A DNA stretch of 64,000 bases from an uncultured Acidimicrobiales bacterium (GCA_937922805.1 CALAJV010000016.1:1-64000), one strand, 5' to 3'; counted from the first letter of the stretch, positions 34,160 to 43,902 are shown. A program made the numbers and translations. The notes: a model not told the origin generated them from the sequence alone.

Positions 34160-35308
34160 GTGACCGGTCTTCCGGAACTGCGATCAGAGCATGAACTACG
34201 GAAACTAACCGGCATCAAATGGACCAAGTATGGCCAAGACGTTTTGCCCGCCTGGGTAGCTGATATGGATCTGAAGCCGCCTGATTTTGCCTCCGAGGCT
34301 GTTCAGGGAGTCATCGACCGATTGGACTTCGGGTATAACTTTGCCGCCGCGAATCGACTGCCTGAATTGTTTAGCGACTGGCAGGATCGCTATCACGGTT
34401 GGAGGCCTGACCCAGACCATGTGATGACGTTCAACGATGTGCTTCACGCCATTGAAGTGAGCCTGTGGCTTCATACTTCCCCCGCCAGCAGCGTGGTTTT
34501 GCTCACTCCGATTTACCCGCCGTTTCTAAAGTCTCTGGATGGAGCCAACCGGACGCTAGTTGATGTGGCGCTCGATCCGGATGGCTGGCGGTTGGACGCC
34601 GACCGTTTGGCGTCGGCGATAGATAGCAACACAGAGGCGATCTTGTTGTGCAACCCACACAACCCGACGGGTCGGGTTTTCGACCAGGCTGAACGCCAAG
34701 CAATCGCTGACGTGGTGGTTGAGCATGATTTAGTACTGATTAGCGACGAAGTCTGGGCCGACCTTACCCACCCTGGGGCGAAGCATGTCCCGATGGCGAC
34801 GGTGAGCGATGAGTTGGCCGCCCGAACCATTACTATTTCCTCGGCTAGCAAATCCTTTAGCCTGGCCGGTTTGCGATGCGCCGTCGCTCATGCAGGCCAG
34901 AAGTTGCGGCCGAAGTTTGATGAGTTACCTGAGCACTTTATAGGAGCCGTCAGCTCGCCTGGGGCTGAGGCGACTGCCGCCTGTTGGGAACACGGCGACA
35001 TCTGGATCGAAGCTACCAGATCCTATTTGACCGACCGTCGAGATCAAGTGGTGGCGAGAGTGGAATCTGACTTGCCGCAGGTCAAGGCAATGACTCCACA
35101 AGCAACGTACCTAGCCTGGTTAGATTTTGAGGCCGTTGAGATTGGCTCGAACCCAGCTCGTTGGTTGCTCGAAAACGCTTCCGTTGCCCTTTCTCCTGGA
35201 CCCGATTTCGGGAGCGGTGGTTCAGGCTTCGCCCGAATGAACTTTGCAACGTCTGCCGAACTAGTCAACGAGATTCTCGATCGGATCGTTGATGCCATCA
35301 ACCAGTAA
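34160..35308 (+). CDS. PatB/MalY-type PLP-dependent C-S lyase or aminotransferase
   Basis: The 382-residue protein is a fold-type I PLP enzyme. WVADMDLKPPDFASEAV is the diagnostic N-terminal PatB/MalY motif. The core has LLCNPHNPTGRVF, ISDEVWADL, the PLP lysine in SSASKSFSLAGLR, and ARMNFA with the substrate Arg. Family members act as cystathionine beta-lyase or modulate regulators. I chose the GTG at 34160, which has GAGGAG seven bases upstream, over the ATG at 34136. Its end overlaps the next gene by about 20 bp. Confidence 0.9.
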   Translation: MTGLPELRSEHELRKLTGIKWTKYGQDVLPAWVADMDLKPPDFASEAVQGVIDRLDFGYNFAAANRLPELFSDWQDRYHGWRPDPDHVMTFNDVLHAIEVSLWLHTSPASSVVLLTPIYPPFLKSLDGANRTLVDVALDPDGWRLDADRLASAIDSNTEAILLCNPHNPTGRVFDQAERQAIADVVVEHDLVLISDEVWADLTHPGAKHVPMATVSDELAARTITISSASKSFSLAGLRCAVAHAGQKLRPKFDELPEHFIGAVSSPGAEATAACWEHGDIWIEATRSYLTDRRDQVVARVESDLPQVKAMTPQATYLAWLDFEAVEIGSNPARWLLENASVALSPGPDFGSGGSGFARMNFATSAELVNEILDRIVDAINQ

Positions 35309-37694
35309 TGGGGGTGGGGTCGGCTCGCAGGGCAATTGGTTAGGAACGTTTCTCGTCAATTTCCCGTCGCTAACTGCTGGACCGTTTTCTGTTGGCGTAC
35401 TCGGTTTTCTAGCGTCATGCTTGGTCGTTCTCGGTGGTTCCTTAGCGGGCGCTGCTGGGGTAGACGGCGGTTGGTTGATTTGGTCGGCCCCGAAAATCCC
35501 GGTAGAGCCAGCTGTCCCGATCCTTCTTGCGCTCATCGTCTATTTCGGGGGTTTGTTGCTTCTAGTGCGAGCTTGGCTGCTGTTGCGCCGAACCCACCTA
35601 GCCGCCCGAGCCGATGAGCTTGCTATAGCTGAATCCACTCCATCGACCCAGATCTCACCCGAGGCTGGCCTGGCTCGATGGACTGTTCTTTTGATAATTG
35701 CCGCCTGGGCGTTGCCGATGATTCTGGGGCCCCCGCTTGCTAGCCGCGACGTATACGCCTACGGGGCGCAAGGTCGCCTAGCGGAACAGGGGTACGACGT
35801 GTACGAGGTCGGTCCGGCCGCACTCGGCAGCGACGACCCGATTTTGGCCCCGGTCGATCCGCTGTATCGAGAAACGCCAGTCTTGTATGGCCCAGCCTTT
35901 GTTTCCCTTTCTTCAGTCGGAGCAGCCATAACCGGGTCGAGTCCCGAGTCAGCAGTAGTCTTTTATCGACTGCTAGCGGTCGCCAGTTTGATCGCCGCCG
36001 CGTTCGGAATTTTTGATACTGCGAAATCTTTGCGGATCGATCCAGTCGACGCGTTAATCCTCGGGGTCGCTAACCCCCTGGTGCTGCTCCACCTAGTGTC
36101 GGGGGCCCACAACGACGCGATAATGCTGGGTTTCCTTCTGGTCGGGATTGCAGCCGGACTCCGAATGAAGCGACCGCACCTAGCCGTCGTGCTGTGCGCC
36201 ATAGCAGCAGCAATAAAGTTGCCAGCGATGCTGGCCGTAGCCTTTATTGGTTGGCCATGGGTCACCAGTGCCGATGGGTTTTTTGTGCGAGCTCGGCGCC
36301 TGATCATTATTGGGGTGGAAGCTCTGGCAGTTTTGGCCATTGCTGGACAACTGACCGGGTGGGGGTGGAGCTGGGTTCGGGCTCTGGCTGGTCAGGAGCA
36401 TGTCGAGGCCTACTTGAGCGTCACCACCTTGATTGGCAGCGGATTGTCGTACCTTCCAGGAGTCGAATTCGACGACGCATTGCCAGTGAGCCGACTCGTT
36501 GGAGTAGTAATGGCCATAGGCCTAACCGCGATGCTGCTCTTTCGTCCTTCCCGAGGTTGGGTCAGCACGTTAGCGTGGAGTTTCTTGTGTTGGGCCGTGC
36601 TCCACCCGACGACACAACCGTGGTATTTGACTTGGGGCATGCTTGTGCTGGCTGCCACGGCGTCCGGCCACCGAAATCGCTTGTACATCGCAACCTCAGC
36701 GATAGGAATTTTCGCGGTTCTGCCGATAGGCCCTCAGTTAGGGATTGTCCTGCTCGACTCAACCACATGGATTGCGCTTCTTGGTGCGATCGCAATCATG
36801 TTTTGTTTAACGTTTAGCTTTGGTCGACCAGCATCGCCGGTTAGCCGGTCGGGTGCGATCGATACCTCAATGGTTTCTGTAGTCGTGCCGACGCGAAACG
36901 AGGCCCTGAACGTCGAGCCCTTTGTCGACAGCCTTCACCACGTCGTTGACCGTGCAGGCGAGTTCGGGGAGCGGTCGGTCGAGATCCTTTTCGTCGATGA
37001 CAGCCATGACGATACGCCTAATCGAATAAGTGTTTTGGCCAAAAAACACCGTCAGCCCGGTCGACTTGTTCGTGGCGATCATCGGCATTCGAACCGGCGT
37101 TGGGGCGGGCTTGGTGGCGCCGTCGTCGACGGGCTGGTTCAAACCCAAGGCGGCATTGTGGTGGTAATGGATGGAGATTTGCAGCACCCGCCGAGTCTCG
37201 TTCCAGAACTTGTGGCCGAGATTGATCGAGGCGCTGACTTAGCAGTAGCGAGCCGACGGCTTGGCAATGGTAGCGACCATGAGGGACTGACCAAGACCCG
37301 CCACCGCCTATCGATCATCGCCACCGCTATCGCTCAACGGTTGTTCCCATCTTCGGTCGGCGAAATAACCGATCCGTTGTCTGGCTACTTCGCCGTTCGT
37401 CTCGATCGACTGAACGTAGCTTTGCTGCAACCAGACGGATTCAAAATCTTGATTGAACTGCTTGTGACGCACCCAGAATTGAAAGCTACCGAGTTGCCTT
37501 TCACGTTCGGGGGCCGAGTCCAAGGAGTGTCGAAAGCGTCTGGATCTGAGGGGCTAAGGTTCCTCGGTCATTTACTCGACCTTTGGTTCCGTCGTTCTCG
37601 ACTATGGGCGGGCGCCCGAATGCCACAGAAGTACTTCACTGGTCAGGTCGTGGCTGCCGGACTACAGCATGAACAGACCCCGGTCAGGGACTGA
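35292..37694 (+). CDS. Fusion of MptB-like GT-C mannosyltransferase and GT2 polyprenol-phosphate mannose synthase
   Basis: An 800-residue two-part protein. Residues about 30-500 carry about 13 hydrophobic helices with SRDVYAYGAQGRL, the acidic motif region of MptA/MptB-type alpha-1,6-mannopyranosyltransferases that use polyprenol-phosphomannose. From about residue 527 a soluble GT2 domain begins (SVVVPTRNEALNVEPFV), with DDSHDDT, the DxD in VMDGDLQHPPSLV and SGYFAVR, as in DPM1/Ppm1. The fusion would make and use the same donor. The start overlaps patB. Confidence 0.85.
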   Translation: MPSTSNGGGVGSQGNWLGTFLVNFPSLTAGPFSVGVLGFLASCLVVLGGSLAGAAGVDGGWLIWSAPKIPVEPAVPILLALIVYFGGLLLLVRAWLLLRRTHLAARADELAIAESTPSTQISPEAGLARWTVLLIIAAWALPMILGPPLASRDVYAYGAQGRLAEQGYDVYEVGPAALGSDDPILAPVDPLYRETPVLYGPAFVSLSSVGAAITGSSPESAVVFYRLLAVASLIAAAFGIFDTAKSLRIDPVDALILGVANPLVLLHLVSGAHNDAIMLGFLLVGIAAGLRMKRPHLAVVLCAIAAAIKLPAMLAVAFIGWPWVTSADGFFVRARRLIIIGVEALAVLAIAGQLTGWGWSWVRALAGQEHVEAYLSVTTLIGSGLSYLPGVEFDDALPVSRLVGVVMAIGLTAMLLFRPSRGWVSTLAWSFLCWAVLHPTTQPWYLTWGMLVLAATASGHRNRLYIATSAIGIFAVLPIGPQLGIVLLDSTTWIALLGAIAIMFCLTFSFGRPASPVSRSGAIDTSMVSVVVPTRNEALNVEPFVDSLHHVVDRAGEFGERSVEILFVDDSHDDTPNRISVLAKKHRQPGRLVRGDHRHSNRRWGGLGGAVVDGLVQTQGGIVVVMDGDLQHPPSLVPELVAEIDRGADLAVASRRLGNGSDHEGLTKTRHRLSIIATAIAQRLFPSSVGEITDPLSGYFAVRLDRLNVALLQPDGFKILIELLVTHPELKATELPFTFGGRVQGVSKASGSEGLRFLGHLLDLWFRRSRLWAGARMPQKYFTGQVVAAGLQHEQTPVRD

Positions 37695-37764
37695 CCGTCG
37701 CCGGGCACATGGCAGGAATTCTGTCAGGTTCGCTTGATGCTGCAGTCAGGCGAAAATGGCCAGA

Positions 37765-39036
37765 CTAGTTCTCCTTAGTACGGCGGAGAGCCTGGAAGCA
37801 GAGTCCAACCAGCCCGGCCAGGGCCAGGTTGCGTAGAACCAGTAGGGCGGCCGGAACCGTATCAGCAACTCCAGAGGGCCCAAAGATCGCCAGCGTTGCT
37901 CCGGTCACGACAGCAATGGCCCCGGTTAGATAAATCAAGTATCGCAGATCCTGCTCAGGTGAGCGCTGAGCGCTAGCGAGCAACGCAGCCCACGGCGTTA
38001 GCCACAAAATGAATTGAGGCGACAGCAGCGGCGCTGTTACCAGGAGGCTAGCTGTGCAGCCAAGGGAAACGACCGCTCCAACCTGGACCGTCGTTAATGT
38101 CGTGTTAGCCGCTGACTTCGTTCGAGCTAGCCCGACAATGATGAGCCCAAACATCGAGCCGACGGAGAGAACGCGGCCCGCAAACACTAGTGGCGGGACA
38201 AGAGTGCCGATTCGAAATGCGTTGAGCTCTAGCCGGGGACTACTTGTAGAAAATAGGGCAACAATCGAACCCGGCGTGCTCTCAACATGCCAACCACTAG
38301 CGCCACGCAACGACAACACTTGTTCAACAGGGGCCAACCCGTCACCGGCCCAGAGCAGCCAAGTCGTGCCGCTAATCGCTAAGGCTGTGATTGCAACACC
38401 TACACGACTTATCCGTCGTAGCGAAACGGCGGCTGCTACCACTAAGCCGGGCCAGATCTTTATCATGGCACCTGACGTTACGCTAACGGCGAAGATGACG
38501 TAACTGTAGAGGGCGCCCCGCAGATAATAGAGGCGAGTGTTGGAGCCGAACCGATCTGAGTTGTTGTTTCTGTCGTCCGTTTTTCCCGGTGGTCGGACCA
38601 ACGCCCAGAAAGCAGCCGAAGCGAAGAAGGCGGCCACGAGATCTAAGCGCAACAAACCCATTGGCACCAGCGGGAGCCCAAGAAGCAAGTAGGTTTTGGC
38701 CGACCGGGCGCCAGCAATCAGTAGGATTACTCCGGCGGTCGCTAGGTCGGCAACCAGGCTGAGAACGAGGAGCGCCCGGTGCATACCAACCACGCCGATT
38801 GGCGAGCCCAGTGGTTTTGACAGTCCTTCGAACATGACCACTGAACCAGGTGGGTATTCAACTTCGAAATCGATGTACGGTTGCCCTTCGGCCTCGGCGA
38901 TTTCATGGAATCGTTCGATGTCCCAACCAGCTAGTTCGTCTGGCGAGTCGGCCCACGGCCCGAAAAAGAGAATGCTCGTTGCCAGCACCCGAACGATGAT
39001 AGAAACGAGCCACAACCTTGCCGCTAATGCGCTCAT
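37765..39036 (-). CDS. GT87-like (DUF2029) membrane glycosyltransferase
   Basis: The 423-residue protein has about 10 hydrophobic helices. The first loop has GWDIERFHEIAEAEGQPYIDFEVEYPPGS, which fits the DUF2029/GT87 pattern (an acidic pair and a YPP segment) of polyprenol-linked mannosyltransferases such as PimE. The gene is convergent with the MptB-GT2 fusion, so both probably serve the same lipoglycan or glycan pathway. Confidence 0.75.
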   Translation of the reverse strand: MSALAARLWLVSIIVRVLATSILFFGPWADSPDELAGWDIERFHEIAEAEGQPYIDFEVEYPPGSVVMFEGLSKPLGSPIGVVGMHRALLVLSLVADLATAGVILLIAGARSAKTYLLLGLPLVPMGLLRLDLVAAFFASAAFWALVRPPGKTDDRNNNSDRFGSNTRLYYLRGALYSYVIFAVSVTSGAMIKIWPGLVVAAAVSLRRISRVGVAITALAISGTTWLLWAGDGLAPVEQVLSLRGASGWHVESTPGSIVALFSTSSPRLELNAFRIGTLVPPLVFAGRVLSVGSMFGLIIVGLARTKSAANTTLTTVQVGAVVSLGCTASLLVTAPLLSPQFILWLTPWAALLASAQRSPEQDLRYLIYLTGAIAVVTGATLAIFGPSGVADTVPAALLVLRNLALAGLVGLCFQALRRTKEN

Positions 39037-39300
39037 ATCCGATGAGCCCTCGGATTCAATCCGTAGGTGCTGGACAGCATCACTTGACTCGACGGAGGGA
39101 TTGTTCGAGCTGGTGTGGTCAACGTCACGATTCTGAGATTGGGGTCGGAAGCAGCGCTTGGAGGTAGTGATTAGAGGCAGTGATTGGTCAGGTATTGATT
39201 AAAGGTGTCAGTCAAGAGTAGTGACTGTGAGTAGGAATTGAGGGTATTGCCAGATTGCGATTGGCAGATTGAGTGCGTAACGACAGTATCCTTAACAGCT

Positions 39301-40089
39301 ATGAGTTCAGAGTCGACCAGCCCAGCAACACGCGAAATTGATGAATCGATGGACGAGGTCGGCGGCGATGCTACTACCGATGAAACAGTGACAGCGAACG
39401 GCGGGCAAGAAGCCAGTTCCGATGCCGATCTTGCTGACAGTATCGACACTAAATCCGATGAGACCAACCCGGGCGACCCTAACGCTCCGCTTTCGGTTTC
39501 CGGAGAGGCTCTAGCCACTGTGTTAGATGTTCGAGCTAGCGAGGACGACCCTGGCAATACGGCTCTACGAGTAGCCGTGACCGGCTCTACGATGACCGAG
39601 TTCGCTTACGCGCTTGACTTGGTTTCGATTGATGAAAAAGCTGACGATGATTTGGTGTACACCCAAGGAACCCACGATGAGCTGACGGTTATCATTCCCG
39701 CTTTGTCGGTTGAGAATATGATTGGTTCCGTTCTCGACGTTCCTGCCAACAGCGCCTCCGGCGGGCTTGTTATCAGAAACCCGAACACCCCAGATCCGTT
39801 GGCTGGTCTCGACCTCGATCTCAGTGGGGAGCTGCCCCAGAGAGTTCAGGCGGTGCTCGACCAAGCTGTGAACCCAGCGTTAGCGTCTCATGGTGGCTAT
39901 GCCGCCCTCGTCAACATCGAAGGTTCGACCGTTCATGTCACGATGGGTGGAGGTTGCCAAGGCTGTGCCGCGAGCGCCATGACGCTACGAGACGGCATCA
40001 AGACAATGTTGATGAACGCACTTCCAGAGATCGACGATGTAGTCGACGCCACTGATCATGCTGCTGGCGAAAATCCCTTTTATACCTAA
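39301..40089 (+). CDS. NfuA-like Fe-S cluster carrier protein
   Basis: The protein has about 262 residues from the ATG at 39301; the upstream frame from 39238 is improbable. After an acidic, Ser/Thr-rich leader (about 60 residues) comes an A-type/HesB-like degenerate domain (AYALDLVSIDEKADDD) without its cysteines. The NifU C-terminal domain follows with VTMGGGCQGCAAS, the CxxC pair that binds a 4Fe-4S cluster at a dimer interface. This is the NfuA layout. It carries clusters to apo-proteins, possibly to MoaA or the nuclease in this window. Confidence 0.88.
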   Translation: MSSESTSPATREIDESMDEVGGDATTDETVTANGGQEASSDADLADSIDTKSDETNPGDPNAPLSVSGEALATVLDVRASEDDPGNTALRVAVTGSTMTEFAYALDLVSIDEKADDDLVYTQGTHDELTVIIPALSVENMIGSVLDVPANSASGGLVIRNPNTPDPLAGLDLDLSGELPQRVQAVLDQAVNPALASHGGYAALVNIEGSTVHVTMGGGCQGCAASAMTLRDGIKTMLMNALPEIDDVVDATDHAAGENPFYT

Positions 40090-40238
40090 GACAGATCGAT
40101 CGCTAACGCCCGAAACTAGATCAGTAGTTGTCCGTTGGGTGGTAAGGGATTACTTAGCGCTCTGACGTCAAGGTTCGACAATTTCAGTTCCCGTTGCTCG
40201 GCAGGCTACAATTTTTGCAATCGAGCCCAGGGGGTCTT

Positions 40239-41666
40239 ATGCAAAACGGCGCTAATGATCGAGGCATTCTCGCCTACGGGGCGTATCTACCGTACTACCG
40301 GCTAGAAAAGGCTGCGATAACCGCAGCGCTTGGCAGCGGTGGCGGCCGAGGAACACGATCAGTAGCTTCGTATGACGAAGACGCAACGTCAATGGCAGTT
40401 GAAGCGTGCCGACTGACGCTTAGAGATTCAGACGTCACGCCCGACTCTGTCTACTTCGCCTCCGCTACGCCGCCGTACCTCGATAAAACTAACGCCAACG
40501 CCATTCATGCCGCTCTCGATTTGCCGTCCCGAGTTTTCGCTGGGGACGTTGGTGGTTCGCCAAGGTCGGTGAACGCCGCGTTGCGGTCGGCGCTCGACGC
40601 CAGCCGCCCAACTTTGGTTGTCGCCAGCGATGTTCGTAGCGGCCGTCCCGGGTCATCTGATGAAGCCAACACTGGTGACGCAGCAGTGGCTTGGCTCATC
40701 GGAAGTGAGGAAGACGGCCCGGTGATTGCATCATGGAGGGGCGGAGCATCTGCTACCGCTGAGTTCTTGGACCGGTGGCGACAGCCAGAATGGAACTATT
40801 CCCGAGTTTGGGAGGAGCGATTTGGTGAGCATGCCTACCTCCCGCTGGTCACCGAGGCGGCTGAAGCAGCGTTCAAAGAGTGCCAAATTGATCCGGCCGA
40901 CGTCGACGTTGTGGTCCTTACTGGTCTTCATGCTCGGGCAGTTAGAGGGGCTGCTCGAGCCGCTGGTGTTGAGGGGGCCAAAATCGCCTCCGATCTTACC
41001 GACGTTGTCGGCAACACCGGAACACCCCACGCCGGACTGATCCTCAGCTCGGTCCTCGACAACGCCAGCCCGGATACCACGATTATGGTGATCCATTTGG
41101 CCGACGGGGTTGACGTTGGTTTCTACACTACAACCCCGTCGATCGAGCAGTATCAGAGCGATCGTCCGTTGGAGATGCAACTCGAAGGGGCCACCTCGCC
41201 GTTGGACTACAACACCTTCCTCACCTGGCGAGGCATGCTTGATCGAGAACCACCCCGACGCCCTGATCCCGAATCTCCGGCCGCTCCACCGTCGCTTCGA
41301 TCGCAACGATGGAAATACGCCTTCGTCGGTTCGAAAGATAGAAGTTCGGGCGCCATTCATCTTCCTCCTCAGCGAGTCTCGGTTAGAGGCGGAGCCGTCG
41401 ATGAGATGGAGCCAGTTCCAATGGCTGATGTCGAAGCGACGGTTGTTACTTTCACTATCGATCGACTGGCCTACTCACTATCTCCGCCGGTCATAGCGGT
41501 CGTGATCGACTTCGACGGCGGAGGCCGGTTTCAATGCCAACTGACCGACGCCAATCCTGATGACGTCAAGATTGGTGATCGAGTCGCAATGACGTTTCGC
41601 CGTTTGGGTACTGCCAACGGCATCCACAACTACTTCTGGAAGGCTCGGCCAGTGGCCAAGCCCTAA
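40239..41666 (+). CDS. HMG-CoA synthase-like/thiolase-fold protein fused to a DUF35 OB-fold domain
   Basis: The protein has 475 residues from the ATG at 40239, which has a GGGGG ribosome site; an upstream ATG at 40194 is less likely. Residues 1-330 have the HMG-CoA-synthase-like ketosynthase fold: RGILAYGAYLPYYRL, EDATSMAVEA, VVASDVRSG, DAAVAWLIG and GNTGTPHAGLIL. The cysteine nucleophile expected near DVGGSPRSVNAAL is absent, and a Ser stands there. From about 350 an OB-fold of the DUF35 type follows (VVTFTIDRLAY, GDRVAMTFRRLG), though the usual zinc cysteines are not obvious. It sits 56 bp upstream of an SCP-x thiolase gene. Confidence 0.75.
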   Translation: MQNGANDRGILAYGAYLPYYRLEKAAITAALGSGGGRGTRSVASYDEDATSMAVEACRLTLRDSDVTPDSVYFASATPPYLDKTNANAIHAALDLPSRVFAGDVGGSPRSVNAALRSALDASRPTLVVASDVRSGRPGSSDEANTGDAAVAWLIGSEEDGPVIASWRGGASATAEFLDRWRQPEWNYSRVWEERFGEHAYLPLVTEAAEAAFKECQIDPADVDVVVLTGLHARAVRGAARAAGVEGAKIASDLTDVVGNTGTPHAGLILSSVLDNASPDTTIMVIHLADGVDVGFYTTTPSIEQYQSDRPLEMQLEGATSPLDYNTFLTWRGMLDREPPRRPDPESPAAPPSLRSQRWKYAFVGSKDRSSGAIHLPPQRVSVRGGAVDEMEPVPMADVEATVVTFTIDRLAYSLSPPVIAVVIDFDGGGRFQCQLTDANPDDVKIGDRVAMTFRRLGTANGIHNYFWKARPVAKP

Positions 41667-41722
41667 ACCGAATCTCTAAATCAAATCTCGAATCAGAACA
41701 CCGCGTAGATAGGGGAACGAAA

Positions 41723-42925
41723 ATGGCTTCAAGAGGAATCAAAGACCAAGTTGCGATCGTTGGAATGGGTTGTACCCCATTCGGGGAGCACTGGGATAAG
41801 TCAGTCGAGGACATGTTGGTTGAATCTTCGACCGCAGCCTACGAAAGCGCTGGGATAGACCAAGACGATGTCGACGCCTATTGGTTTGGAACGCTTGGCT
41901 CTGGCGTTTCTGGCCTAACGCTGAGTCGCGCGCTGAAGATCGACTACAAGCCAGTCACCCGAGTTGAGAACATGTGTGCTACCGGTTCGGAAGCGTTTCG
42001 AAACGCCTGCTACGCAGTTGCCTCCGGGGCATACGACTTAGTCGCGGCGGTCGGCGTGGAGAAGTTGAAAGACAACGGTATGTCGGGCCTGACCGGGACC
42101 AGTATCCCCGATGACGGAACTCGTCCTGATCTCACTGCTCCGGCCATGTTTTCGCTGTTGGCTCCGGCCTATTCGAAGAAGTACGGCGTCGACGAAGAAG
42201 AAATGAAGGACGTTCTCACTCGTATTGCGTGGAAGAACCACTACAACGGTGCTAGGAATCCTCGGGCTCAATTTCGCAAAGAAGTCGGTAAAGAGACCAT
42301 TTGCAATGCGCCCTTGATCGCCGGCCAGCTCGGCATCTTCGACTGCTCCGGTGTATCAGATGGTTCAGCGGCCGCCATTATCTGTCGGGCCGAGGACGCT
42401 CACAAGTACACAGACAACCCGCTGTATGTAAAGGCCCTTGCTTTCGCTGCTGGTCCGGCCGCAGGACCGATTGACCCCGATTACGACTACACGACGTTCA
42501 ACGAAGTAGTTGCCAGCGTGGCCGACGCCTACGCCCAGGCCGGAGTAACTGACCCTCGGTCAGAAATCGCCATGGCCGAAGTTCACGATTGCTTTACCCC
42601 AACCGAGTTGGTCCTGATGGAAGATCTCGGGTTTGCTGAGCGAGGACTGGGTTGGAAAGAGGTCTTGGCCGGAACCTTTGACTTAGATGGTGATCTACCG
42701 GTGAACCCTGATGGTGGCCTAAAGAGTTTCGGTCACCCGATTGGCGCATCAGGGCTACGAATGTTGTTCGAGTGCTGGTTGCAGCTTCGCCAGGAGGCTC
42801 CGCAGGATCGCCAAATCGCATCGGTAGCTGACGCAGGAAAGACGCTAGGCATGACCCATAACTTGGGCGGAGCGCCAGGGGAGTGCGTGAGCTTCGTCTC
42901 AATCGTCGGCAGCGAGCTGGGCTAG
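41723..42925 (+). CDS. SCP-x-type thiolase (acetyl-CoA acetyltransferase family)
   Basis: The 400-residue thiolase of the lipid-transfer/SCP-x branch has an intact catalytic set: the nucleophile Cys in RVENMCATGSEAFRNA (about 88), His in HDCFTPTE and GHPIGASGLR near the C-terminus. The opening VAIVGMGCTPFGE is also typical. It cleaves or forms 3-ketoacyl-CoA. Together with the upstream HMGCS-like/DUF35 fusion it forms a two-gene unit. An AGGGGAA ribosome site precedes the ATG. Confidence 0.9.
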   Translation: MASRGIKDQVAIVGMGCTPFGEHWDKSVEDMLVESSTAAYESAGIDQDDVDAYWFGTLGSGVSGLTLSRALKIDYKPVTRVENMCATGSEAFRNACYAVASGAYDLVAAVGVEKLKDNGMSGLTGTSIPDDGTRPDLTAPAMFSLLAPAYSKKYGVDEEEMKDVLTRIAWKNHYNGARNPRAQFRKEVGKETICNAPLIAGQLGIFDCSGVSDGSAAAIICRAEDAHKYTDNPLYVKALAFAAGPAAGPIDPDYDYTTFNEVVASVADAYAQAGVTDPRSEIAMAEVHDCFTPTELVLMEDLGFAERGLGWKEVLAGTFDLDGDLPVNPDGGLKSFGHPIGASGLRMLFECWLQLRQEAPQDRQIASVADAGKTLGMTHNLGGAPGECVSFVSIVGSELG

Positions 42926-43002
42926 TTTTTCACTGCGTTCTATCACAGGGGTCCGCCAGCGCCGGACTCTTGGTTCGGTTGGCCGTTCCACCGACCATCG
43001 AA

Positions 43003-43902
43003 CTATCTGCAACCTAAAGGACTTGGCGTCACGTTGTCCTCAGATTCTTCGAGCGCGGTCGTAAGTTCTTCGGTCGCGATCGCCCAGCCGCGGTCGGTGC
43101 CGCGTTCGGTGGCGAACACCATTCCAACTACTCGACCTGACTCGTTGACAACAGGAGCTCCTGAATCACCAGCTTCGATGTCGGCGTCAAGCTTGATAGC
43201 TGCTCGCCTTCCCTCGCCATCTAAGGTGGCTGTTACCAACCGAGTGATTTGGCCTTCCTTCTCTTCGGGCCCATCCGGGCTGGCGAAGCTAATCACTGTT
43301 ACGGCTTCGTCTTCAGTTGGCGCTTCGAATGAGAGTGGAACGATGGACGGGTCTAACCAGCCAGGCTCAAGAGAAAGTAGGGCGATGTCTTTGTCTCGGT
43401 CGACATAAGTTACCTCCGCTTGCGTTGTTGCTCCAACGGACGAGCGGAGCTGAACGTTTTTGATTCCGTCGAACGTATGGGCAACTGTCAACGCGGTGGT
43501 GGGCCCGACGACGACCGCCGTCGCCAGCTGATTGACTTGCCCGAGACACGGAGTGGCCTCGATCCTAAGCACAGCAGCAGATGATGGCCCGGTTTCGGCT
43601 GAACAACTGGCCACGCCGAACAGAGTACTTGCTAGAAGAATTGCGGCCCGAAGAATTGGTTGGCTCACGATAGGAATTTTCGTGACTTGTTTGGCCTGGA
43701 TCGAGCACTCATCAGCGCTGCCGCCAATGACTGAGAGCGCTTGATACGAGAGTTCGAAGTACAGGTGCGAGAAAAGTTTTCGTAATAACTGTGAGAGTAT
43801 CGGGCCTCGCCCGGCATTTCCGGTTCTGGAAGTTGCAATCCAGTGAGAAATTCCGGCAACCTCACAACGTGTCGTCGCAACCCCCCAACTACGATTCTGC
43901 AT
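43003..43902 (-). CDS. Trypsin-like serine protease, probably secreted lipoprotein
   Basis: The frame gives 299 residues and holds the trypsin triad: His in ALTVAHTFDG, Asp in DRDKDIALLSL and Ser in EAGDSGAPVVNESGRVVGM. A hydrophobic segment with VASC (about 86-100) precedes the domain and looks like a lipobox. No ATG, GTG or TTG lies just before that segment, so the true start is unclear; the ATG at 43902 leaves about 70 extra residues. The 5' end overlaps the divergent gene at 43791. Confidence 0.8.
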   Translation of the reverse strand: MQNRSWGVATTRCEVAGISHWIATSRTGNAGRGPILSQLLRKLFSHLYFELSYQALSVIGGSADECSIQAKQVTKIPIVSQPILRAAILLASTLFGVASCSAETGPSSAAVLRIEATPCLGQVNQLATAVVVGPTTALTVAHTFDGIKNVQLRSSVGATTQAEVTYVDRDKDIALLSLEPGWLDPSIVPLSFEAPTEDEAVTVISFASPDGPEEKEGQITRLVTATLDGEGRRAAIKLDADIEAGDSGAPVVNESGRVVGMVFATERGTDRGWAIATEELTTALEESEDNVTPSPLGCR

